Below are positions 1 through 4,724 of a DNA stretch of 5,985 bases, piece after piece. The notes under the pieces were generated by a model. The model saw only the letters and a program-made list of their open reading frames with translations, searched no databases and had not been told where the DNA came from. The stretch is from DAOVDI01 sp965373045. GTDB lineage: Bacteria; Acidobacteriota; Aminicenantia; Aminicenantales; Aminicenantaceae. Both the position numbers and the translations under genes were made by a program. Position 1 is the first letter of the stretch. Every line of letters starts with the position of its first letter. The stretch is taken from the NCBI GenBank assembly GCA_965373045.1, contig CBDVEQ010000160.1, positions 1-5,985 on the forward strand, given 5' to 3'.

Positions 1-940
1 GAAAGGCGGAAAGAAGCTTAGGCGTCTGAGCGACAAAAATAAACGCACAGATTCCCCAGAGCATAGGGATCACTCGCCTGGCAAGATAGGATATGGAGCC
101 CCATGCATAGAGCTGTTTTGCCACCTTTGGAGTTTTTACAGATAGCGCTCGCTGTGTACCCGACTGCCACAAAGCACCGGCTGAAAAGGTGAGGACCACC
201 ATAAATATAACATAGATAGTCCCAAAATCCGATCCTTCAGCGACAGGGTTAAACCAGGCTATACTATTGGCTGCCTCCGGGGCTTTGAAAAGGTTGCTCC
301 AGCCGATCTTGTTGATAACGAAAATTGAGGCTATGATCATTCCAACAGAGAGGACGATGAACTGCAGAAAATCGTTCAGGACAACGGAGACCATGCCTCC
401 CAGCACTGTGTAGATAAGAACCATGATTAGCATGGCAGACATAAACAGCTTGAGCCCGGCCGGATTGCTGTAACCCGTCACTCCCATCATGAATCGTGCT
501 CCGGCCTGTAGAAAAAGCCCCATGTTGAGGATCCCTCCCAGAGCCAGTATAATGCCTCCAACCCACCGAACACGCCGGTTGAAGCGCTTCTCATAGAACT
601 CGGGAATAGTCATGATTTTCAGGGAACGCAGTTTATAGACAATAAATCCCGTCAATCCAATGGCAAGGATGCAAACAGTTTCTATAACGCCGATATGGAA
701 GGCTGAAAAACCATTTCTGAATCCGAGTTCTGCGTTGTACATGACTGTTATCAATCCGAGTTCTGTTCCAGTTAGAGTAGCTATGGCAATAAAAAGCCTC
801 AGAGAACGGCCGGCTACGATAAAATCGCTCAACTGGCGAACATATTTTTTAACCCACACGCCGATCACGACCGGGATGCAGATGTAGACCAGAACGATGA
901 TCCAGTCGATGGTTTTAAAGTTGGTAGCGAAAACATCCAT
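1..940 (-). CDS. Sodium:solute symporter (SSS family), C-terminus outside window
   Basis: Inner-membrane transporter expected to take up an organic solute with Na+. The open frame runs from ATG at 940 to the left edge without a stop, giving 313 residues of a family usually 450-600 long, so the C-terminal part is missing. A good ribosome site (GAAGGAGG, about 9 bases upstream) supports the start. Visible family marks are 'SDFIVAGRSL' at residues 38-47, 'IPEFYEKRF' at 112-120, and an SSS signature-like stretch 'YTVLGGMVSVVLNDFLQ' at 177-193. In that stretch N189 stands where many members have threonine. Hydrophobic segments lie near residues 12-30, 48-68, 82-102, 126-146, 165-182, 190-210, 240-258 and 288-304. 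The gene diverges from the sigma-factor operon across a 396-base gap. The substrate cannot be read from the sequence; sugar, sialic acid, amino acid or carboxylate are all possible. Family assignment is firm. Confidence 0.93.
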   Translation of the reverse strand, partial: MDVFATNFKTIDWIIVLVYICIPVVIGVWVKKYVRQLSDFIVAGRSLRLFIAIATLTGTELGLITVMYNAELGFRNGFSAFHIGVIETVCILAIGLTGFIVYKLRSLKIMTIPEFYEKRFNRRVRWVGGIILALGGILNMGLFLQAGARFMMGVTGYSNPAGLKLFMSAMLIMVLIYTVLGGMVSVVLNDFLQFIVLSVGMIIASIFVINKIGWSNLFKAPEAANSIAWFNPVAEGSDFGTIYVIFMVVLTFSAGALWQSGTQRALSVKTPKVAKQLYAWGSISYLARRVIPMLWGICAFIFVAQTPKLLSAF

Positions 941-973
941 CAGACAGGGCCTCCTTCGGAAAAAGACTTTATT

Positions 974-1003
974 TTGACATTTTAATGTTTTTTTCACTAT
1001 AAT
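974..1003 (+). promoter_or_regulatory. Consensus sigma-70 promoter facing the sigma-factor operon
   Basis: TTGACA at 974-979 and TATAAT at 998-1003 match both consensus hexamers perfectly, with an 18-base spacer. Transcription would start near 1009-1010, giving a leader of about 330 bases before the first possible sigma start codon. A 5-base inverted repeat (ACATT-tt-AATGT, 977-988) covers part of the -35 box and spacer and could be an operator; at this size it could also be chance. Start-site mapping is needed to show activity. Confidence 0.7.
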
Positions 1004-1009
1004 AAAAGC

Positions 1010-1095
1010 AAGCTGCTGGCTGGAGAGGAATCCTCCTTAGCCCCGCTTCCTTTTCCAAATCTTGGCGCCTCGACAGCCAGCGCTGTTTCATCAGC
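1010..1095 (+). ncRNA. Candidate structured RNA or riboswitch-like leader (unknown class)
   Basis: Bases 1015-1022 (GCTGGCTG) pair perfectly with 1074-1081 (CAGCCAGC). The helix continues through GA (1023-1024) opposite GA (1072-1073), which fits tandem sheared G-A pairs, and then GAGG (1025-1028) with CCTC (1068-1071). This gives 12 Watson-Crick pairs plus the GA step. Inside lies a small hairpin, CCAA-atc-TTGG (1055-1065). A further GCTG-tttcat-CAGC hairpin (1082-1095) follows at once. The predicted start of the consensus promoter falls five bases before the helix. A T7 run at 1124-1130 could mark a 3' end, but no GC-rich stem sits directly before it, so the 3' boundary is open. I do not recognise a known riboswitch, 6S or T-box consensus. 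It may be a free small RNA or a cis-acting leader of the sigma operon. The pairing is seen directly; function is inferred. Confidence 0.4.
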
Positions 1096-1131
1096 AAAAT
1101 ACTATTATTGAATCCTTGAACCCTTTTTTTC

Positions 1132-1157
1132 AACATATCGCAAATTTTTATGAATAA
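1132..1157 (+). repeat. 26-base direct repeat, copy 1
   Basis: Begins AACATATCG and ends TGAATAA, and is identical over 26 bases to 1319-1344. Neither flank is similar, so this is not simply one half of a recent tandem duplication. Its last seven bases (TGAATAA, 1151-1157) can pair with TTATTCA at 1173-1179 across a 15-base loop. The ATG inside it (1150) opens a 39-codon frame ending at 1269, with no ribosome site. Confidence 0.85.
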
Positions 1158-1190
1158 TTTAGAGAGTCTGCTTTATTCACAAGTCGATAT

Positions 1191-1235
1191 GCGCGACGTG
1201 GCGTATGAAGCCGTATTCATATACTGCGAATGCGC
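1191..1235 (+). other. Imperfect 45-base hairpin between the two repeat copies
   Basis: The stem is GCGC (1191-1194) with GCGC (1232-1235), an internal loop, CGTGG (1197-1201) with CTGCG (1224-1228), one mismatch, and GTATGAA (1203-1209) with TTCATAT (1216-1222), closed by a six-base loop GCCGTA. Three pairs are G-U on the plus strand and would be lost in minus-strand RNA, which favours a plus-strand transcript. It is more GC-rich than its surroundings. No U-run follows, so it is not a simple terminator. Confidence 0.4.
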
Positions 1236-1273
1236 CGCAACAAAGAAGATCGGCTTGCCCGGAGGGTAAAAAG

Positions 1274-1301
1274 TTGTGATATATGAAATAATTTTTTAGA
1301 T
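1274..1301 (+). promoter_or_regulatory. Weaker second promoter candidate before the sigma gene
   Basis: TTGTGA (1274-1279) and TTAGAT (1296-1301) are separated by 16 bases, about 35 bases before the first ATG. The region is AT-rich, so such matches are expected by chance. A promoter specific to the ECF sigma itself could not be identified. Confidence 0.25.
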
Positions 1302-1318
1302 GATTGTGTTAATGTTGA

Positions 1319-1344
1319 AACATATCGCAAATTTTTATGAATAA
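1319..1344 (+). repeat. 26-base direct repeat, copy 2, covering the annotated sigma start codon
   Basis: Identical to 1132-1157, start-to-start distance 187 bases. Its ATG (1337-1339) is the first possible start of the sigma gene. The first five bases also form the right arm of ATGTT-ga-AACAT (1312-1323). It may be a duplicated regulator or promoter site rather than coding sequence. Confidence 0.85.
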
Positions 1345-1972
1345 AGACAGAATCGATATAAACAGATGTGCAGGCTTGAACGTAATAAATAATGAATCAG
1401 CTGAAATAGTGAACATAGATCATTTACGAATAAGTAATATGGAAGAAAAGGAATTGATCCGCAGCTGCCTTAATGGCAACTTACAGGATTTTAAAAGGAT
1501 CATGGACATGTACAGAGGAAGGGTTTTAGCAATGGCCATAAACATACTGGGCAACCGGGAGGATGCAGAGGATGTCTGCCAGGATTCCTTTCTTCGCGTA
1601 TATAACAATCTGGACCGCTTTGATTTTCAAAAGAACTTCAAAGATTGGCTTTACACAATTCTCTATAACTGTTGTATGGATGTATTGCGGAAAAGACGCC
1701 GTTTTTTCTCTTATTATCAGAAAAAAGCCGGAGAGATAAGAGAAGTTCAGCGCAGCAAGTCTGAGCAGGCGTCTGAATGTCAAAAATTACCTCAGCATTT
1801 CTTACAGGGCCTCAGTCCCAAGGAAAGGGCTGCTGTTGTGCTGTGGGCTAGTGAATCCTATACAAGCGAGGAGATCGCCGGCGTATTATGCTGTTCCCCG
1901 AGTACTGTTAGGGTTTATCTCTATAAAGCGAGGAAAAAGATTAAAAATCTTCTGGAGGAGAAGAATGTTTAA
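1337..1972 (+). CDS. RNA polymerase sigma factor, ECF subfamily (sigma-70 family)
   Basis: Cytoplasmic alternative sigma factor that would direct RNA polymerase to a small regulon under envelope control. Region 2 spans about residues 51-122, with the typical 'NREDAEDVCQDSFLRVY' at 73-89 and 'FKDWLYTILYNCCMDVLRKR' at 101-120. Region 4 spans about 150-205, with 'LSPKERAAVVLW' and the helix-turn-helix 'TSEEIAGVLCCSPSTVRVYLYKARKKI' at about 176-202. No SigJ-like C-terminal extension is present. The start is uncertain: ATG at 1337 gives 211 residues, but residues 1-34 are not family-like, and ATG at 1439 (M35, 'MEEKELIRS') gives 177, closer to the usual size. Neither has a visible ribosome site. 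The 3' end overlaps the anti-sigma gene by 8 bases, which implies translational coupling. Confidence 0.94.
   Translation: MNKDRIDINRCAGLNVINNESAEIVNIDHLRISNMEEKELIRSCLNGNLQDFKRIMDMYRGRVLAMAINILGNREDAEDVCQDSFLRVYNNLDRFDFQKNFKDWLYTILYNCCMDVLRKRRRFFSYYQKKAGEIREVQRSKSEQASECQKLPQHFLQGLSPKERAAVVLWASESYTSEEIAGVLCCSPSTVRVYLYKARKKIKNLLEEKNV
1954..1960 (+). promoter_or_regulatory. Ribosome site deciding the anti-sigma start
   Basis: GGAGGAG lies four bases before ATG 1965, inside the sigma gene's last codons. It fixes the anti-sigma start at 1965 rather than at the longer in-frame ATG at 1836, whose extra residues are only an off-frame reading of sigma region 4. Confidence 0.8.
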
Positions 1973-2444
1973 ATGTAAAACGGTTGAATTTCTGTTCAGA
2001 TTTTTGCCGTTCCAGTATGGGAGGGGTTTCCTGATCCGGAGGCATATGGAGAAATGTCCTCGGTGTCAAGAGCGTCTGGCCAGCATGGAGGAAGTGAAAA
2101 GACTTCTGGTAGCGGAAGAAAATATTGCAGCAAAGATCGACCTGTGGCCGGCTTTTAAAGGGAAAATAGAACAGGCAAAGGGAGGCAAGTCGCCTCCTCT
2201 TCTGTTAATGCGTAGGAAATGGGGGTTCAGACTGGCCGGAGCGTTGACTGTAATTCTGGCCGGAGCGTTGATCTATTTGGGTGTGGATCACAGAAAGAGT
2301 GGAACAGAAATAAATAATCCGGAATCTTTTTGTATCCAATATATCAAAGTAAATGATCAGCCCGCACAAGCATTTCTTTTTCAACCCAAGGATTCGGATA
2401 TGGTCTTTGTGTGGGCCGAAAAAAAATCATATAAGGAGAGTTAA
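1965..2444 (+). CDS. Anti-sigma factor, zinc-binding (ZAS-type), single membrane helix
   Basis: Predicted partner and inhibitor of the upstream ECF sigma factor, 159 residues. The cytoplasmic N-terminal part carries the ZAS core H27-x3-C31-x2-C34 ('HMEKCPRC'), which in this family binds zinc and grips sigma; C4 may be the fourth ligand. A helical linker follows (about 36-72), then a basic stretch (RRK, 83-85), a membrane helix at about 88-107, and a short extracytoplasmic tail of about 50 residues ending 'DMVFVWAEKK'. The tail is too short for a large sensor domain, so signal sensing may depend on another protein, possibly the exported TonB-family product. The gene overlaps sigma by 8 bases and ends two bases before the TonB start. 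The zf-HC2-like motif and gene order make the role likely; the inducing signal is unknown. Confidence 0.85.
   Translation: MFKCKTVEFLFRFLPFQYGRGFLIRRHMEKCPRCQERLASMEEVKRLLVAEENIAAKIDLWPAFKGKIEQAKGGKSPPLLLMRRKWGFRLAGALTVILAGALIYLGVDHRKSGTEINNPESFCIQYIKVNDQPAQAFLFQPKDSDMVFVWAEKKSYKES
2433..2440 (+). promoter_or_regulatory. Ribosome site deciding a GTG start for the TonB gene
   Basis: AAGGAGAG ends five bases before GTG 2446. With this start the protein begins with a clean signal peptide. The longer in-frame ATG at 2353 would put the hydrophobic segment about 30 residues inside and overlap the anti-sigma gene by 92 bases. Confidence 0.8.
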
Positions 2445-2445
2445 A

Positions 2446-3687
2446 GTGAAAATAAACAGGGCTGCTATTTTTATTGTTGTTTTTCTAACCCTGGGATGTC
2501 TGACCCTCCAGGCGGCTGAATATCTGGATGTCAAAGTGCGCTTTTTTGAAGGCGCCCGCAAGGGAAAGATAGAGCCGCGTGCAGCAGTAACATCGTCTTT
2601 TTTGAATCCCACTTTTTCAGCCACTATCCCTTCGAAATTTTTACTGGCGGATGAAAAAGACCAGATCAAACGTGTTTTTAATCTCAAGGAAGTCAACCTG
2701 ATCACGGAATCCGACCTCAGTTTCACCGGGGAAAAGGGCAAGTGGAAGACCAAGATGAAAACGCAGAGGTTTCAGCTGAATGGGCAAAGTTTCTTTTTTA
2801 TTCTGGCGCCGGAGGAAGTGAAATATCCTTACTCATCTATAGGAAAAAATGTTGTCCACACCCTGCAGTTCCGGATAGTGGTTTATGAAAAAGCGGAAGA
2901 GACAAAACACGCTCTTCTGGACACTCAGTTTTTCCTGCCGGAAAAAAATCTGGCCGTCTTTGGTTTCGAGGACAAGAAAGGAAACCCGTATTTTATGTCG
3001 TTCCAGATCGCTCGATTTAAAGGTGCAGCGCCTCCTCCTCCTCCCCCCCCGCCTCCTCCTGCTAGAAAATACAAAGATTTTGCCACCAAAGAAGAGATCA
3101 AGGAATTTACCAAAGGGGCTGTTCGCATTGAGGGAGATTTGAAGCCTCCAAAATTGCTCAAGCAGGTGGATCCGATCTATCCGGAAAAGGCAAGACAGGC
3201 CAGGGTAGCAGGAATCGTTATTCTTGGAGTCCGCACGGATATCTATGGACGTGTCAAAGCGGTTAAAATCTACCGGAGCAAAAGCCCTCTTCTCAATAAA
3301 GCGGCTGTTGCGGCTGTAGAGCAGTGGGTCTATGAGCCTCTTTTAATTGATGGAAAACCAAGGGAGGCTCTATTCACAGTGACGGTAGTCTTCAAACTGA
3401 AAGACAAGCCTGTGGAAAAATATGAGAAGCCCAAACTCATTAAAAAAGTTGATCCCATCTATCCCAAAGAGCTGCGCAAACAGATGATCCAGGGAATCGT
3501 TATCCTTGAAGTAACGACCGATATTTTCGGCATACCGGCCAAGGTTGAGGTGTTGAAAAGTGAAAATTCATTGCTCAACCAGTCCGCTATAGATGCGGTA
3601 AAACAGTGGGTCTATGAACCGTATATCAGAGAAGGCAAACCTGTTCCCGTCGTCTTTACTGTAACGGTGCGCTATAAACTGAAATGA
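2446..3687 (+). CDS. Exported TonB-family protein with two C-terminal TonB domains
   Basis: 413 residues from GTG 2446. Residues 1-24 form a signal peptide (KINR, hydrophobic core 6-21, likely cleavage near 'LQA-AE' at 22-25). If uncleaved it would act as an N-terminal anchor as in classical TonB. Residues 25-195 form a beta-rich-looking region I do not recognise. A run of ten prolines (196-205) and a charged linker lead into two TonB_C domains, about 235-319 and 329-413. Each has 'VDPIYP', 'GIVIL-V-TDI-G', 'LLN-A', 'QWVYEP', 'GKP' and 'FTVTV', and 46 of 85 aligned positions are identical by hand. TonB_C domains touch outer-membrane receptors or partner proteins in the periplasm. No ExbB/ExbD genes are in the window, so energy coupling is not shown. 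Third gene of the sigma/anti-sigma operon, probably the effector or sensor of that unit. Its 3' end overlaps a minus-strand gene by 16 bases. Confidence 0.88.
   Translation: MKINRAAIFIVVFLTLGCLTLQAAEYLDVKVRFFEGARKGKIEPRAAVTSSFLNPTFSATIPSKFLLADEKDQIKRVFNLKEVNLITESDLSFTGEKGKWKTKMKTQRFQLNGQSFFFILAPEEVKYPYSSIGKNVVHTLQFRIVVYEKAEETKHALLDTQFFLPEKNLAVFGFEDKKGNPYFMSFQIARFKGAAPPPPPPPPPPARKYKDFATKEEIKEFTKGAVRIEGDLKPPKLLKQVDPIYPEKARQARVAGIVILGVRTDIYGRVKAVKIYRSKSPLLNKAAVAAVEQWVYEPLLIDGKPREALFTVTVVFKLKDKPVEKYEKPKLIKKVDPIYPKELRKQMIQGIVILEVTTDIFGIPAKVEVLKSENSLLNQSAIDAVKQWVYEPYIREGKPVPVVFTVTVRYKLK
3031..3060 (+). repeat. Proline-codon tract with a run of eight C
   Basis: Ten consecutive proline codons (seven CCT, two CCC, one CCG) include an uninterrupted C8 at 3043-3050. 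The tract separates the N-terminal region from the TonB_C pair. Long proline runs need EF-P for efficient translation. The C8 run is a possible slippage site or sequencing-error site; as read, the frame stays open to 3687. Confidence 0.9.
3148..3684 (+). repeat. Tandem duplication of the TonB_C coding unit
   Basis: Unit 1 (3148-3402) and unit 2 (3430-3684) each encode 85 residues with about 54% identity by hand alignment, joined by a nine-residue linker (DKPVEKYEK). The DNA is well diverged, so the duplication is old and probably kept by selection. Unit 1 carries 'RTDIYG' and unit 2 'TTDIFG' at the equivalent site. Confidence 0.85.
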
Positions 3688-3875
3688 CCTGTTGGTATGC
3701 ATAAGCCGGGCTGGATTGCCGTAATGGTAACCAGTCCGGTGCTGGCGATATGCCGGTTGTCATCATCATCTTCCGAATCATCCGGGCAAAGGAGGCATTT
3801 GCAGGAGGATATGCCCACGATCCCGACCACCAGGATAATAATAAATATAACATTCAGAAGTTTTTTATACGTCAT
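3672..3875 (-). CDS. Small predicted lipoprotein, function unknown
   Basis: 67 residues from ATG 3875, preceded by a strong GGAG site 7 bases upstream (purine-rich AAGGAGAAGGAAC). A basic N-terminus (YKK) and a hydrophobic core (6-22) lead to 'ISSC' at 22-25, an acceptable lipobox with C25 as the lipidation site. Next come 'KCLLCPDDSEDDDD' (26-39) and a non-acidic tail to residue 67. C27 and C30 form CxxC just after C25, and C59 is the only other cysteine. I do not recognise the family. It lies 34 bases after the membrane-protein gene, on the same strand, so it is likely the last gene of that operon. Its last 16 bases are antisense to the end of the TonB gene. The start signal and signal peptide are good; the downstream part is less gene-like, and the true protein could be shorter if there is a frame error. 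Confidence 0.68.
   Translation of the reverse strand: MTYKKLLNVIFIIILVVGIVGISSCKCLLCPDDSEDDDDNRHIASTGLVTITAIQPGLCIPTGHFSL
3706..3739 (+). terminator. Strong hairpin 18 bases after the TonB stop, no U-run
   Basis: CCGGGCTGG (3706-3714) pairs with CCAGTCCGG (3731-3739) and TTGCC (3716-3720) with GGTAA (3726-3730), leaving one bulged A (3715) and a five-base loop GTAAT. That is 14 pairs, two of them G-U on the plus strand, which would be A-C mismatches in minus-strand RNA. The position suits the 3' end of the sigma operon mRNA. No T-run follows, so it may be a 3' stabiliser or a rho-assisted end rather than a standard intrinsic terminator. It lies inside the minus-strand lipoprotein gene. Confidence 0.4.
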
Positions 3876-3909
3876 GTTCCTTCTCCTTCCATAGCTTTTA
3901 TGGGCGAGG

Positions 3910-4713
3910 CTAAGGGCGGTTCACTTTGGAGTAATCCAGTTCTGAACCTAATAAACTGTGAGGGATAAGATAGATCAGGAGCAGAAGTGCTGAAGCGCCC
4001 AGTACCCATCTCCGTGCCGGTTTTCCCTTGCGTCCCATGATCAGGGCCAAAATCCAGCCGATCATGGCAATAAGGGTTTTATTGTCCGTAAGATCGGTCC
4101 CGAAAGGAATCCCGGTCCAGAAAGCCCCGAAGGCAAAATGCTGGACCAATGGTCCCAGGATTATTCCTCCCGTAAAAAGAAGGCCTACCGTCCATAAAAC
4201 AAGTTTCCGGGGATTGCTTTTCGGATCCAACGCCGCGATCCCCGCACGTGTGGAAAAGAGCATGGCCAGGAACATGATCAGAATATGAGGGAGGAGGACA
4301 TAGTCCGGTACGTGTCCCTTAAAACGGATGACGATCGGATCTTTTCCAGTCAGAGGATAGTCCTTTTCTTTGTACGTCAAAACGACTTGGTACGCAAGCT
4401 TTCCGGCAGCAGGCTGATGGGGGAGGGAAGCGATCAGGCCTTCTTCGTCCTGAGTCATGGCGATTTGTGTCCAATCATCAGAAGTTTTGAATCTTTTATA
4501 GAGGAGATGTCCCTGTATTCCCTCTATGTCAGCCGGGATCAGGACCTCGCAGTCCTTTTCTGTTTCATGACTGCGCGGCAGCCTGAAGGAAATATCGCTG
4601 CTCTCGATCTGGACCTGACCGCGATAGGGATGTGTAGGACCGGTCATCCGCTGGTAAACAGCAGCACTAAATGTGATAATAAAAGCTAAAAACCAAAATA
4701 GGAATTTTTTAAT
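3910..4713 (-). CDS. Conserved-looking membrane protein, unknown function, probable ATT start
   Basis: 267 residues if begun at ATT 4713. The first ATG in frame (4647) would give 245 residues, remove the N-terminal membrane segment, and leave no ribosome site. From ATT the protein begins KKF and a hydrophobic helix (4-20). A presumably periplasmic, beta-rich domain follows (about 23-135, starting 'RMTGPTHPYRG'), then four more helices near 139-157, 171-190, 212-227 and 236-251. Between helices 3 and 4 lies a distinctive stretch, 'HFAFGAFWTGIPFGTDLTDN' (192-211), which reads like a conserved functional loop. H143 and H192 sit in or next to membrane helices and could bind a cofactor, but this is speculation. 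I do not recognise a named family. The gene follows a coiled-coil gene by 9 bases and precedes a small lipoprotein gene by 34 bases, all on the minus strand. Confidence 0.78.
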   Translation of the reverse strand: MKKFLFWFLAFIITFSAAVYQRMTGPTHPYRGQVQIESSDISFRLPRSHETEKDCEVLIPADIEGIQGHLLYKRFKTSDDWTQIAMTQDEEGLIASLPHQPAAGKLAYQVVLTYKEKDYPLTGKDPIVIRFKGHVPDYVLLPHILIMFLAMLFSTRAGIAALDPKSNPRKLVLWTVGLLFTGGIILGPLVQHFAFGAFWTGIPFGTDLTDNKTLIAMIGWILALIMGRKGKPARRWVLGASALLLLIYLIPHSLLGSELDYSKVNRP

Positions 4714-4724
4714 AATATAACCTC
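4711..4724 (-). promoter_or_regulatory. Ribosome site plus ATT start codon of the membrane-protein gene
   Basis: On the minus strand GAGG (4724-4721) lies 7 bases before ATT (4713-4711) and 4 bases before another ATT (4716-4714). Between the upstream TGA (4725-4723) and ATG 4647 no ATG, GTG, TTG or CTG exists in this frame, so only an ATT can begin a protein carrying the N-terminal helix. AUU starts are known for infC and pcnB in E. coli. Confidence 0.55.

Larger units (their letters stand above)
941..1336. other. Structured 396-base intergenic region between symporter and sigma gene
   Basis: No convincing protein gene lies here. From left to right it holds the symporter ribosome site, a rightward consensus promoter (974-1003), a foldable RNA candidate (1010-1095), a run of seven T (1124-1130), repeat copy 1 (1132-1157), a hairpin (1191-1235), a second weaker rightward promoter candidate (1274-1301), and the start of repeat copy 2 (1319). 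I could not pick a confident leftward promoter for the symporter. Confidence 0.8.

Noticed and set aside
264..566. 100-residue minus-strand open frame
   Set aside because: Lies inside the symporter gene in another frame; the symporter frame is clearly the coding one.
1150..1269. 39-codon open frame starting in repeat copy 1
   Set aside because: No ribosome site, no recognisable product, and it covers the 1191-1235 hairpin; more likely a by-product of the repeated ATG.
1132..1344. Direct repeats as a CRISPR array or transposon target duplication
   Set aside because: Only two copies with a 161-base spacer, no cas gene, no transposase, and 26 bases is too long for a usual target duplication.
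1836..1964. Longer anti-sigma start at ATG 1836
   Set aside because: The added residues are an off-frame reading of sigma region 4, while ATG 1965 has an excellent GGAGGAG site.
2353..2445. Longer TonB-protein start at ATG 2353
   Set aside because: It would overlap the anti-sigma gene by 92 bases and bury the signal peptide; GTG 2446 has a good ribosome site.
4285..4689. 134-residue plus-strand open frame
   Set aside because: Antisense to the well-supported membrane-protein gene and without protein-like features or a start signal.
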